Positions 35,842-48,161 of a stretch of DNA of 64,000 nt are shown here, in pieces. The DNA is from Cyclina sinensis (lineage: Eukaryota; Mollusca; Bivalvia; Venerida; Veneridae). The stretch is from NCBI GenBank assembly GCA_012932295.1, contig JAAONU010000006.1:31584882-31648881 (forward strand), read 5' to 3'. The translations under genes and the position numbers were made by a program. Numbering within the stretch: position 1 is the stretch's first letter; each line of letters begins with the position of its first letter. The notes under the pieces were generated by a model. That model was not told the origin of the DNA. It ran no database searches and was given only the letters and a program-made list of their open reading frames with translations.

Positions 35842-37249
35842 AACAAGAGGGCCAAGATGGCCCTATATCGCTCACCTGAGAATCATTGCACAGAAACATA
35901 AAAATCAGGATGTAAGTTAGTAGGTCAAGGCCAAGATCATCCACGGTCAAAGATTTAATTTGCATGCAAAATTATCTAATGTTTCATTGTTGTAGCTGAA
36001 CAGAACGTCTTCTAAGAATAGGCCCTCTGACCTATTTTTTGACCCTGGATGACCAATATACAATCCCATTCTAGATTTTATCAAGACAAACATTCTGATC
36101 AAATATTAGGAAAATCGGAAGAAAAATACAGCTTCTATCACATACACAAGCTTTTTCTAAGATCTGACCCCATGACCTAGTTTTTGACCCAGATGATTCA
36201 TTTCAGCCTCAACCTAGATTTCATCAAGACAAACATTCTGACCAAGTTTCATAAAGATCCAATGAAAAATACAGCCTCTATTGCATACAAAAGGTTTATC
36301 TAAGATTTGACCCCATGACCTGGTTTTTGAACCCAGATTACCCATATTCAATCCCAACTAGGACTCATCAAGACAAACATTCTGACAAAATATTAGGAAA
36401 ATCGAATGGAAAATACAGCTTCAATTTTATACACAAGGTTTTTCTAAGATTTGACCTCATGACCTAGTTTTTGACACCAGATGACCCATATACAATCCCA
36501 ACCTAGATACCATAGAGACAAACATTCTGACCAAATATTAGGAAAATCAGATGAAAAATACAGCTTCTATCACATACACAAGCTTTTTCTAACATTTGAC
36601 CCCGTGATCTAGTTTTTGACCCCAGGTGACCCATTAACAATCCCAATCTAGATCTCATCAAAACAAGCATTCTTACCAAATATTAGGAAAATCCAATGGA
36701 AAAGACGGCCTCTATCGCATACACAAGGTTTTTCTAAGATTTGATCCCGTGACCAAGTTTTTGACCCCAGACAACCCATATACAATCCCAACCCAGATAC
36801 CATAGAGGCAAACATTTTGACCAAATATTAGGGAAAATTGGATGAAAAATACAGCTTCTATTGCATACACAAGGTTTTTCTAAGATTTGACCCTGTGACC
36901 TAGGTTTTGAACCCAATTGACCCATATACAATCCCAACCTAGATTTCATCAAGACAATTATTCTTACTAAATATTAGGAAAGTCGAATGAATAATACAGC
37001 TTCTATCGCATACACAAGGTTTTTCTTAGATTTGACATGTGACCTAGTTTTTGATCCCAGATGACCCATATACAATCCCAACCTAGATTTTATCAAGACA
37101 AACATTCTGACCAAGTTTCATAAAGATCCAATGAAAAATACAGCCTCTATCGCATACACAAGGCAAATGTGAACAGACAGACGACAGACAGACGACGGAC
37201 ATCCAGCGATCACATTAGCTCACCCTGAGCATTCGCTCAGGTGGGCTAA
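35842..37249 (+). mobile_element. Helentron/pearl-like element, family A copy 2
   Basis: It begins AACAAGAGGGCCAAGATGGC and has about eight units of roughly 147 bp built on gaccaaatattaggaaaatc and gacctagtttttgacccc. It ends in a gacagacgacagacagacga run, then agctcaccctgagc-attc-gctcaggtgggct and CTAA. The core units differ from those of copies 1 and 3, while the ends are shared. It lies in the intron between the 37773 and 34205 exons. Confidence 0.65.
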
Positions 37250-37640
37250 AAAATGAATAAAGGCAACCATCCTATAAAGTTTGAAGGCTCTGGGTCAAAA
37301 GGTACTCCAGTTATCGAGTGAAAACTGTTTTGAATTTAATTCAATGTCTCTGTAACCTTGACATTTGACCTACTGACTGAAGAAGCAACTCAATAAGGGG
37401 AATCATCCTATGAAGCTTGAGAGCTCTGAGTCAAATGGTACTCCAGTTATTGAGTGGAAACTATTTTCATATTCAAGGTCTCTGTGACCTTGACCTTTGA
37501 CCTACTGACTCAAAAACAAAAGGGTTTTCAACTCAATAAGGGCAATCTTCCTATGAAGTTTGATGACTCTGAGTCAACTGGTACTCCAGCTATAGAGTGG
37601 AAACCATTTTCACACCCAAGGTCTCTGTAAACTGTAATAG
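37250..37640 (+). repeat. TGACC-type units continuing after family A copy 2
   Basis: Three units with tcctatgaagtttgaaggct and ggtactccagttattgagtg. An intact TGACCTTGACCTTTGACCT lies at 37485-37503. They match the units before 35842, supporting insertion of copy 2 into one older array. Confidence 0.55.
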
Positions 37641-37772
37641 AGACAATGTTGTATATAAATTTTCATCATATCTCTTGTGAAGATTTTTTTCCTTTGATAG
37701 AAAGATTCTGAAATATTATATATCTAACAGAGAAGCCTGCTAACACTAAAATGGTTATAACTCCTCACATAC

Positions 37773-37922
37773 CCAAAAGACACTTGTGATCTACTGGACA
37801 AATGACTGGATCGATAAGGCCTGTTTTATTACAGAAGAATCCTGTAGGGCACTCTCTACAATATGCTTTTTTCATATAAATATTGTATGTTCCAATATCA
37901 CATGGTCTTGGATAGTCAGAAC
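37773..37922 (-). CDS. Cysteine-rich exon of the GCC2/GCC3-REJ gene
   Basis: Partial CDS, 150 nt, phase 1 to 1. The acceptor is TTTCTTCTTGTAG and the donor TTTTGG|GTATGT. It encodes PCDIGTYNIYMKKAYCRECP, then TGFFCNKTGLIDPVICPVDH and KCLLG. It is one repeat plus a C-N-K-T-G-L motif that is echoed by CEKTGLSTP in the 32627-33079 exon. An N-glycosylation sequon (NKT) lies in the motif. Confidence 0.88.
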
Positions 37923-38770
37923 CTACAAGAAGAAAGTACAAATAAACTGCTTGCTTAAACATCAATAATCCTATTAAAACTAAGCTTTCCTTTCAGTGAT
38001 AAGCACTGGTCTACACTCTATAACATGGCATTATTGTATTTGTATTTGTAAAAGGCTTCAAGAAAGAACCGTCACCATGAAAATGCAACAGAAGCGTATT
38101 GCCTGCAAATGCTTGACTTGAAGCTGTTCTATTTAAGTGAAATGACAACTCCTGACAAAAACGTACAAAAAGGCAACATAAACACAGGACAGGCAGGTAG
38201 AGGTACAGATTAAAAGTCTGAAATATACTCCTTTAATGTGTAGAGTAAGTCAGGATTAACAAGTAACAGAGCAAATACAAAAAAGCAAGTATGCAGAATA
38301 TTTTTTGGCAGTACCAACAACAGATGGACAGTTTGCAACATACTGCCTTAATCTGGTTTGCTTTTGTACCATGTTTTCTAAAACCCTGTGATGTACTAAT
38401 GACATACAGAACTGACACAAAATAAAACATCGGAATAGGCAGTATTCTTTTCCGTTCGGCAGAACAGACTGACAGTTTGCTGTATACTGCCTTCATTTGG
38501 TAAACAATTGTGCCAAGCTATTTTAAAGTCCTTTGATGTACCACAGAGTCACAGCGAGGACACAAACATGAAGGCTAGCAGTATTCTATATAATTTCTGA
38601 CCTTGACCCTGGAAACCTAAATCTTGTTCATAACAATTTTCGAAAAACATTTCAAGAATACTTAAATCCTATTAAAATGGTACAGATTAAGTGCTAACCA
38701 AATTCTCATCTGGTATCAACAAGTACCTATGGCATGTCTATATTCTCAATCATTATTTTACTCTACTTAC

Positions 38771-38974
38771 CATAGGGACAATAATGTCCTCTCCAGCATC
38801 CATACTGTGTTTCACTAAAGGAACCTTTTAGACAGAACCACCCTGGTAGACAATATTTAGTAGGATATGCAAGGCCCTTAACAGGACAAGCCATTCCAGC
38901 TATGCATAGATCACAAGAGGTACTAAAATAGTAACGCTGATAATAGCCAACGGGACAATCTTCAGCTACATAGC
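38771..38974 (-). CDS. Cysteine-rich exon of the GCC2/GCC3-REJ gene
   Basis: Partial CDS, 204 nt, phase 1 to 1. The acceptor is TGGTTTTCAG and the donor CCCTATG|GTAAGT. The product contains CPVGYYQRYYFSTSCDLC, then CLPGWFCLKGSFS and CWRGHYCPYG. The last is the C-W-R-G-H-x-C-P signature that recurs in the 32627-33079 exon (CWRGHECPEG), so the two exons look like paralogous modules from internal duplication. It follows the 41118 exon across an intron that carries the Tc1 pseudogene. Confidence 0.88.
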
Positions 38975-39358
38975 CTGAAAACCAAGGACTACAATTATAT
39001 TACCAAACATGGGAAACATAATTGTTTCATAAATGTAGACTGAGAGGTACAACTAAATGCACTCTTGTTAGGTAAAATAAACTCTCTCAGAGAACAAAAG
39101 TTATTTCAAATTTACCAAGCTTTCTTTTCAGTGATCTTTTGAAAAGGAACCGAAAAAAAGAAACACAACAATGACTTTGATCTCATATTGTGATTCTATT
39201 TCTATGTTAACAGTTACAAATTATATTCCATTTCATGGCAAAATCATTTGACCACTCAACCTTATAAAAAGTTTTTGGTTTATTCTATGGATGGAAAAAA
39301 TCCACACGTATTCATTAGAATAGGGTGTCCAAAACACTGATTTGATAACGAGTTATGG

Positions 39359-40344
39359 TCAGTAGCGGGTATGTCCTCCTCTTGCATCAATGGCAGCTCT
39401 AATGCATCAGGTCATTGACTGTATAAGATTATTTACAGTTGCAATGGTAATGTTATTCCACTCCTCCGCAAGTGCCTGGCGCATCTGGGCCAGTGAATTT
39501 GGTGATGGATCACCTGCACTGACCTTTCTGTCTAACGTATCCCACAAATGTTCTACTGGTGAGAAATCAGGACTGTACGCAGGCCATGGGAGAACTTCGA
39601 CGATGTTAGCCTCTTGAAAGTCCTGATTACCCCTTGCCACATGACATCACGCATTATCCTGCTGGAATAGAACATTATGAAGTCTCACAAAGGGAATAAC
39701 GTGAGGGACTAGAACAGTTTCATGGTATCGATTAGCTGTCAAGTTACCTTCTATGAAGATGAGAGGAGTCTTGTAGCTGCCCACACCATTACCCCACCTC
39801 CGCTAAAGAGGTCCGTTCTATTAAACATGCATCCGCAAATCGTTCTCCGTGACATCTGTACATACGCTGACGCCTATCGGACCTGTAAAGAAGGAATCGT
39901 GATTCATCTGAGAACAGTACCTGTTGCCAGCGTTGATGAGTCAACACTCTAGGTTGATGTGCATTCAACCATGTCAACCTGTTTTCTCTTCGACAAGCTG
40001 TCAGGGGTGGTCCAACGTATGGACGTCGACCGTACAACCCTGCTTCACGTAACCGGTTTCTGACTTTCCTTTCAGATATCCTATTGTTATCCATGCCCGG
40101 TGTAATAGTGGCGGTAACCGCTGGTGAGAGAAACCTAACTGGTAAGTGACAGAGTCTATTGTACTTGTTGTTGCGTCGTTACTCTAGGACGTCCGCTTCG
40201 AGGACGGTCTCTTATTGTTCCGGTAGTCCTAAGACATGTGTAGAGACGAGATATTGTGGATCTTATAACTCCAAAATACCTGGCAACTGCCTTGTTGGAA
40301 TCCCCAACAGCCTCATCACGCTGCCTTTAACTTAAGCTCGCCAT
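39359..40344 (-). pseudogene. Tc1-like (DD34E) transposase pseudogene
   Basis: From ATG at 40344 the minus strand shows an N-terminal helix-turn-helix (AVARYFGVIRSTISRL) and the DRPRSGRPRV GRPR-like motif. It continues with VRNRLREAGLYGRRPYVGPP, the first catalytic aspartate in VLFSDESRFLLYRSDRRQR, the second in FQQDNA, and the glutamate in PWPAYSPDFSPVEHLWD. It ends ARGGHTRY-stop. It is broken by a stop at codon 6, more stops after the HTH, a frameshift before TITPGMDNN, a gap after GGGVMVWAA, and CGA-to-TGA right after QQDNA. It lies in an intron of the receptor gene, same strand. Terminal inverted repeats were not identified with confidence. Confidence 0.9.
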
Positions 40345-41117
40345 TTTACAGTTCCAAGTTGAAATGTTAAAACTATGGAATTTTATTTGCAACACGTATA
40401 AGATAATCCGCACACAATTTCTAAATAAAATAAGAGGTAACGTGTACACAATCACATGAAACACAAGAAACATTAGTTTTTGTAAAACCCCATGCGAATT
40501 TGAGATACCCACCTTTTTCCTAACAATAACGTATGGTGAATTAAAAGTAACAAAAGTTTCCAAAGATGGTAAAAGTACCTAAAAAAAGATCAAACCGAAA
40601 AAGTAAAATTTTAGTCGTTGCGTTTCTTTTTTCCATTAGTATATATAAAGATCCACATTCTAGAAAAAAATGTCACAATAGGCCAAATCTGAACAGATTT
40701 TCTTGAGAAATCACAGGGTTATGCTGAAAATCAAATTACAGACCTCTCAGCCTAGTTTTCAGGTATAACATTTTCTTTAATAGCTGTTATTGAGAATCAT
40801 AACAAAATTATATCATGCATCTGATTTTGTACATAACTTGAAAATTTCAAAATTTTACTTTACTGATCTTTACTTAAATGCCCATTATTTTGAGTTCATT
40901 ACCGTAAATAAAGGGATGGACTTAAGCCCTTTATTGATAAAGAAGTCCTGATAACCTGTACCACATATGTGCTCAAACTAGCTTCAAACTAAGAATATGA
41001 ACTAAAGTGAGAATGTTCTTTGAAGGCAACTTGTTTTTTTGTACAGGATTATTCTGCTGAAAAAAATCTAAATGTTCTTAAAAAAGCTTTTTTCAAACAT
41101 TCTATACTTTTACATAC

Positions 41118-41342
41118 CTCTGTTAGTATCATATGTTTCCATAGAGAAGTAATATCTCTGCCCTTTTCCAGGCACCTTTAAGAAAGGTTTTTCTGCACCT
41201 TCCTCACATATTAATTTATTACTATACCGAAAACATTCATAACTAGATGCAGTACGACAGTACCAAAATCTTCGACAAGATTCACACACCGAAGCACTGA
41301 CATCATATCGCTCAGTCCCAGCTGCACAGGGGGTTTTGATAT
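41118..41342 (-). CDS. Cysteine-rich exon of the GCC2/GCC3-REJ gene
   Basis: Partial CDS, 225 nt, phase 1 to 1. The acceptor is AAATTTCAG and the donor ACAGAG|GTATGT. It opens TPCAAGTERYDVSASVCESC, a standard repeat, followed by a less regular part with CRTASSYECFRYSNKLICEE and a tyrosine-rich tail (GQRYYFSMETYD). The second half therefore departs from the simple repeat and may be a small separate fold. A foldback element begins about 20 bp upstream of the acceptor (see 41364-41690). Confidence 0.85.
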
Positions 41343-41363
41343 CTGAAATTTGAAAAAAAAATA

Positions 41364-41690
41364 TAAAATTAAACGAGACTTACCTTAGCAGAAGGTGAGG
41401 TGACGTTTATTTGTAATTTCGTTAACCACAAACTTCCCAAGGGGTCACATAGAAAGATGACGCAGCTTCAACTCATACTCATCAGTCTTTAGAGAGTAAG
41501 TCCAGGTGTTGATTCCTGCCGAGCAGGAGCAACATCTGGTCTTTTGACAAACCATCATATAGGGTAGGGTGGGTGTTTGGGTATGTGACCCCTTGGGGAG
41601 TTTGTGGTTGACGAAATTACAACTAAACTTAACCTCACTTTCTGCAAAGATAAGTTTATCATATCATAAGTCTCGTTTAATTTTTTAATT
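41364..41690. mobile_element. Foldback element beside exon 41118-41342
   Basis: The left arm (about 41364-41455) and right arm (about 41583-41690) are inverted: aaattaaacgagactta, agaaggtgaggt, tgtaatttcg, aaccacaaact, ccaaggggtcacata, with a few gaps. About 130 bp of loop lies between them. It starts some 20 bp beyond the exon acceptor, so it sits in or next to the branch-point region. Confidence 0.75.
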
Positions 41691-41870
41691 TCATCTCCCA
41701 CATAACTCCCCAATGGCGCCCCATAGAGATTTTAGAGCTGAAATTATTCTAGAATGGTGAAAGTGCCAGTCAAAAATTAAATCTTTAGAGGTGTATATTA
41801 ATCTTATCAAAGACACTAGAAAAATCTTCCAAAGGATTTAACTCTAATTTGAAAAGCTGTCACCCCCCCC

Positions 41871-41872
41871 CT

Positions 41873-41903
<31 letters not shown>

Positions 41904-41938
41904 AAAAAAATAAATAAATAAATAAATAAAAAAAAAAA
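41871..41938. repeat. Homopolymer C tract followed by A-rich AAAT repeat
   Basis: A C-run of over 35 bases with one T, then A-run and (AAAT)n. The length is unlikely to be exact in any assembly. Confidence 0.8.
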
Positions 41939-42164
41939 AGTGGCTACATCTGTTCAATCTAGGTAATGTTTCTGCAATTTTTTTGAAAGTTTTGTTTTCA
42001 GTCCTAAGTTCCTTCCCTAGATATGATCACAGACAGAAATTTAATATTTAAATAAAAATCTGTCATTACTTTGGTGTGCCAAAACTAAAGAGGAAATAAT
42101 GGAGCTACATCTATTGAGTGGAAGGCCAATCCAGTAAAATGTAGATCCCATCAAAGGAATGCAA

Positions 42165-44730
42165 AAACAAGAGGGCCATGATGGCCCTGGATCGCTCACC
42201 TGAGTACTTTGGCTGTAGGTTTGCTGTTAAGCAGTATTTCATTTTTTAATTGAAAATATATAAGTGCCTCCAAACCAAATATGTAAAATATCAGTCAATA
42301 AATAAAGGCTCTATGACAGAAAGTAGAAATATCTATTACAAGCTATGGTGACCTTGACCTTGACTCAGTGACCTCAAACCCTACACATGGGTAGAGGTCC
42401 ATGCAAGGAACCTATATACTGAATATCAAAGATATTGGTCTATAAATAAAGGCTTTATGAGGTACAGTAGATAAATCTATTTTTAGCCTCCATGACCTTT
42501 AACCTAATCTAATAATGTGAACAACCAAACAAGCTTTCTGACAAACTGCCAGGATATTTGGACTGAAACAGTAGCCTCTAGAGCCTTAACAAGATATTTC
42601 TATTTTTGGGCTCTGTGACCTAGTTTTTTACCCCAGATGACCCATAATCGAACTTGACCTAGAACCATCAAAATAACCTTTCTGACATATTTCCAGAATA
42701 TTTGGGCTGAAAATGTTACCTGTAGAGTGTAAACAGGGTTTCTCCAAATTTAAGATCTGTGACCTAGTTTTTGACCCCAGATGACCCATATTCGAACTTG
42801 GGCTAGAAATCATCGATACAACTTTTCTGACATATTTCCAGGATATTTGAGCTGAAAATGTTACCTCTAGAGTGTTAACAAGATTTTTCCATATTCAGGC
42901 TGTGTGACCTAGTTTTTTACCCCTGATGACCCATATATGAACTTGACCTAGAAATCATCGAAACAACCTATCTGACATATTTCCAGTATATTTGGGCTGA
43001 AAATGTTACCTCCTGAGTGTTAACAAGGTTTTTCCATATACAGGCTGTGTGACCTAGTTTTGGAACCCACATGACCCATATTCCAACTTGAGCCAGAAAT
43101 CATCTTAGCAAGCTTTCTGACAGTTTTTTAGGTAATTTGGGCTAAAAATGTTACCTCTAGAGTGTTAACAAGGTTTTACCATATTTGGGCTGTGTGACCT
43201 AGTTTTTGACCCCACATGACCCATATTCAAATTTGAGCTAAAAATCATCAAAACAACCTTCCTGACATATTTCCAGGATAGTTTGGGCTAAAACAGTAGC
43301 CTCTAGAGCCTTAACAAGCTATTTCTATTTTTGGGCTCTGTGACCTAGTTTTTGACCCCAGATGACCAATATTCCAACTTGACCTAGAAACCATCGAAAT
43401 AACCTTTCTGACAAATTTCAAGAATATTTGGGCAGGAAATGTTACCTGTAGAGTGTAAACAAGGTTTTTCCAAATTTAAGCTCTGTGACCTAGTTTATGA
43501 CCCCAGATTACCCATATTCGAACCTGGGCTAGAAATCATTCAAATAACCTTTCTGACATATTACAAGGATATTTGGGCTGAAAATGTTACCTCTAGAGTG
43601 TTAACGAGGTTTTTCCATATTCAGGCTGTGTGACCTAGTTTTTGACCCAAGATGACCTATATTCGAACTTGACCTAGAAATCATCAAAACAAGCTTTCTG
43701 ACAGTTTTTCAGGAAATTTGGGTTAAAAATGTTACCTCTAGAGTGTTTACAAGGTTTTACCATATTTGGACTGTGTGACCTAGTTTTTGACCCCACATGA
43801 CCCATATTCAAACTTATGCTAGAAATCATCAAAACAGCCTTTCTGACATATTTCCAGGATATTTTGGCTGAAAATGTTACCTCTAGAGTGATAAAAAGGT
43901 TTTTCCATGTTTCGTCTTAGTGACCTAGTTTTTGACCCCAGATGACCCATATTCGAACCTGGGCTAGAAATCATTCAAATAACCTTTCTGACATATTACA
44001 AAAGGATATTTGGGCTGAAAATGTTACCTCTAAAGTGTTAACAAGGTTTTTCCATATTTGGGCTCTGTGACCTAGTTTTTGACCCCAGATGACCCATATT
44101 CGAACCTGGGCTAGAAATCATTCAAATAACCTTTCTGACATATTACAAGGATATTTGGGCTGAAAATGTTACCTCTAAAGTGTTAACAAGGTTTTTCCAT
44201 ATTTGGGCTCTGTGACCTAGTTTTTGACCCCAGATGACCCATATTCGAACTTGAGCTAGAAATCATGGAAACAACCTCTCTGACAAATTTCCAGATTATT
44301 TGGGCTGAAAATGTAGCCTCTATAGTGTTAACAAGAATGTTCTATTTTTGGGCTCTGTGACCTAGTTTTTGACCCCAGATGACCCATATTTGAACCTGAG
44401 CTAGAAATCATAGAAGCAACCTTTCTGACAAATTTCCAGATTATTTGGGCTAAAAACATTACCTCTAGAGTGTTAACAAGATTTTTCTATTATTGGGCTC
44501 CTTGACCTAGTTTTTGATCCAATATGACCCATATTCGAACTCGTCCGAGTAATTACTGGGAAAAACATCCTGACCAAGTTTCGTGACAATTGGAGCAAAA
44601 ATGTGACCAGTAGAGTGTTAACGAACTAAATGTGAACGGACGACGGACGACGGACGACAGACGACGGACGACGGACGACGGACATTCATCGATCCTAATA
44701 GCTCACCCTGAGCCAGCTCAGGTGAGCTAA
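42165..44730 (+). mobile_element. Helentron/pearl-like element, family A copy 3
   Basis: Ends are AACAAGAGGGCCATGATGGC and, at the right, agctcaccctgagc-ca-gctcaggtgagctaa. About fourteen units of roughly 150 bp carry tttttgaccccagatgaccc and attcgaacttgagctagaaa. A run of gacggacgacggacgacaga precedes the 3' hairpin. It is the largest and cleanest copy and shares its core type with copy 1. Confidence 0.68.
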
Positions 44731-44835
44731 AAAAAGAAATTCTGTCAGCAGTAGGGGGAAGTGGGAGGTCTTTTTATTCAGGGCCTTAATTGAGAGGGAA
44801 TATACACTCCTTATATATCGAAAGAATAACCATAA

Positions 44836-46110
44836 GACATGCCCACAGAGAGAATGTTGAGCCCGCTCATCTTAATTCAAACCTGAAACTATAAGCTTCA
44901 GAGGTGAGATGTGTGCAACACATCCTCTTTATACCCCAGGCAAAATCTTGACATTGCACTGACATTGCACTGACGGACACGGGTTTTCAGCCGACCCTCC
45001 AAGTGTGACAATATGACCTTTGAGCGGCCGACCTGGGTTTTGTGTGTGACACACCCATCCCATCATGGTGAAGATTTGTATCAAACTATTTCGTAAATCT
45101 TCAAAGAATGAGCAAGATATAGACTGGACAAATCTAGACAGACGCACGGACTGACGGATGCATAACACCAAATCGCCAAAAGTGAAAAGCAACGACTAAG
45201 TTGACCTCACCACAAGAGGGGTCAACAATTTCAAAATCCTCTGACCACTAAGCATAATACTTTAAAGCATAAGCAAGATAGAGCGTCAACAAAGAAATTT
45301 TAATATTTTTATTTGACCTTTGACCTCTTGTGACCTTGACCTTGACCTTCATTTTGCGGAGACAACTCAACTTAACACGGGGAACATTTGTGCTAATTTA
45401 TATTAAAATCCATCAATGTATATAGAAGTTATACTCGCAAATGAATGTTTTATTTTGACCCCTAAATGTGACCTTGACCTTTGTCACAGACACCTGAATT
45501 TTTCAAATCCTTTGACCACAAAGCATAATACTTCATAGAATAAGCAAGATACAGCGCCAACAAACAAATATAAATATTTTGATTTGACCTTTGACCTCTT
45601 GTGACCTTGACCTTCATTTTGCGCAAGACAACTCAACTCAAAATGGAGAACATTTGTGCTAAGTTAAAATCCATCCATGTATATAGAAGTTATACTCGCA
45701 AATGAATGTTTTATTTTGTTATTTTACCTCTGACCTCTAAGTGTGACCTTGACCTTGGCCACAGACACCTGAATTTTTTGCATGACACTCTGCCTTACTA
45801 TGGAGAATATTTGTCACGAGTTATATTAAAATCCCTCCATGCATGTAGAAGAAACGCTCTGGACACGGGTTTTGTGTTGACCCACAAGTGTGACCTTGAC
45901 CTTTGAGCAGTAGACCTGGGTTTCGTGTGGACACATCACCCTATCATGGTGAACATTTGTACCAAATTACAATGTATTTTGTAATCCTTCAAAGAATGAT
46001 CAAGATATAGACAAGATATAGACCAGACAAATCCGGATGGATGCACATATACCGAACTATATGCCAAAAGTGGTGACTAAGTCAAGCTCACACAAGTGGG
46101 CTCGACAAAA
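44836..46110 (+). mobile_element. Family-D element, copy 1 (GTCGAG...CTCGAC ends)
   Basis: The 5' part is gcccacagagagaatgttga with gcccgctcatcttaattcaa; the 3' end is ctaagtcaagctcacacaag tgggctcgac. Units carry catttgtgctaagttatatt, atgtatatagaagttatact and tgacctttgacctcttgtga. An internal end-like hairpin (gttgacctcaccacaagaggggtcaac) at 45198-45228 suggests nesting. The same ends occur at 61805-62906. Confidence 0.6.
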
Positions 46111-46537
46111 ATATGATGTCGCGTCTTCCCCTGTATATCCTGTAAGGGAAAATCGATCGATATTAGATGATCTATTGTTGATTAGCGGTAAATCTGAATG
46201 CACTTAGTTTAAAAAAAAACATCAGTCTTTTTTGTCAATAATGGGCTGATTGTCAATTATGGATTTTCATAATCTAAAATTTGTAAGACAGAAGAAACAT
46301 TGTACTCTTTTATATCATTTTATTCACTGCAACATCCGAATTTTTTCTTGCAAGCTGATGAATAAAGAAAATGACAATTCAATACATTTTTTTTTTTTTT
46401 GTTATTATCTACCGTTCAGGTTAGCGAAAAGTTGGCATTCATTGCTCGCACATAGTTTACAAAAACACTGGTCTTTTTGTCAGTTGGCTGATTTTCAAAA
46501 TTCAAAATTTGTAAGAAAGAAGAAACATTAACATTTA

Positions 46538-48161
46538 ACAAGAGGGCCATGATGGCCCTGGATCGCTCACCTGCGTACTTTGCTTGAGAGTCTACCGTTA
46601 GGCAAACATCAGATGCAACATTACATTTTCTAACTGAAGATATTCAAAAATCTCATCTTTAATACAAAAAAATCCATGGAGAAGAGGCGATTTCATGATA
46701 ACAGTTTTTGAGGAGATGTCATTTGAACCAATATTTTGAAGAAAACCTATTTTTAGCACGGTGGCCATTTTTTTCGATGGAGCAGAACCGTTTAAGCAAT
46801 TTTAACGCAGGGGTATGTAAGGAACATTTCCGTGAAATTTGATGGAAAATTACCTTGCCATTGAGGAGGAGATGCTGTTTGATTTCTTTTCTACTTTTAG
46901 CTTTTGCAGCCCTTATGTGCAATGGAGCAGAATGGTTTGAGCAATTTTAGAAAAGGGCAATATAAGGAACATTTCTGTCAAATTTGGCTTAAAATGGCCA
47001 AGTGCTTTGGAGGAGATGTCATTTGTAGAAAAATATAGACGAAAAATTTTTTTTAGTTCTGGCGGCCATTTTCTTCAATGGAGGAGAACCATTTTAGCAA
47101 TTTTAATAAAGGGCCATGCAAGGAACATTTCTGTGAAATTTGGTGGAAAATCTCCAAACCATTTAGGAGGAAATGTTGTTTGAATATATTTCTATATTTA
47201 GCTTTTGCAGCCCTTATTGTGCAATGTAACGGAACGGTTTGAGCAATTTTAGAAAAGGGCATGATAAGGAACATTTCTGTTAAGTTTGGTTTAAAATGGC
47301 CAAGTGGTTTAGAAGGAGATGTCATTTGAAGCCAAATATTGACAAAAATCTATTTTTAGCTCTGGTGGCCACTTTGATCAATGGAGCGGAACTGTTTTAG
47401 CAATTTTAATAGAGGGCTATATAAGAAAGATTTCTGTGAAATTTGATGGAAAATCTCCCAACAGTTTAGGAGGGGATGTTGTTTGAATTTTTTTCTTTCT
47501 TTAACTTTTGCAGCCCTTATGGATCTTAGCTATTTTAATAGAGGGCTATGTAAGAATCATTTTAGTGAAATTTGGTGGAAAATCTCCCAACCGTTTAGGA
47601 GGAGATGTTGTTTAAAAAAAATTCTAATTTTAGCTTTTGCAGCCCTTATTGTGCTATGTAGCGGAACGGTTTGAGCAATTTTAGAAAAGGGCATGATAAA
47701 GAACATTTCTGTAAAGTTTGGTTTAAAATGGCCAAGTGGTTTAGGAGATGTCATTTGAAGCCAAATATTGACAAAAATCTTTTTTTAGCTCTGGTGGCCA
47801 TTTTCATCAACTGAGCAGAACCATTTTAGAAATTTTAATAGAGGGCTATGTAAGGAACATTTCTGTGAAATTTGATGGGAAAATCATCCAACCGTTAAGG
47901 AGGAGATGTTGTTTGAATTTTTTTTTTATTTTTAGGTTTTGCAGCCCTTATGTGCAATGGAGCGGAACGGTTTGAGCAATTTTAGGAAAGGGTAATACTA
48001 AAATAGAAGGAACATTTCTGTAAAGTTTGGTTAAAAATAGCTTTGGGGTTTAGGAGGAGATGTAATTTAATGTAAAATGTTGACGACGGATGACTGACGA
48101 CGGACGCCAGACATAGGGTGATCACAATAGCTCACCCTTAGCATTTGCTCAGGTGAGCTAA
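46538..48161 (+). mobile_element. Helentron/pearl-like element, family A copy 4
   Basis: It begins with the same 20 bases as copy 3 (AACAAGAGGGCCATGATGGC) and ends agctcacccttagcatttgctcaggtgagctaa. The core alternates aggaacatttctgtgaaatt and tttgcagcccttattgtgca in compound units of about 290 bp, quite unlike the cores of copies 1-3. Conserved ends with swapped cores suggest the core is acquired and amplified independently. Confidence 0.65.

Noticed and set aside
36734..36952. Minus-strand frames in the tandem-core elements (also 24444-24716, 26133-26553, 27503-27700, 42628-42813, 47053-47754)
   Set aside because: They repeat the same peptide once per repeat unit and follow the unit period, so they are repeat translations, not genes.
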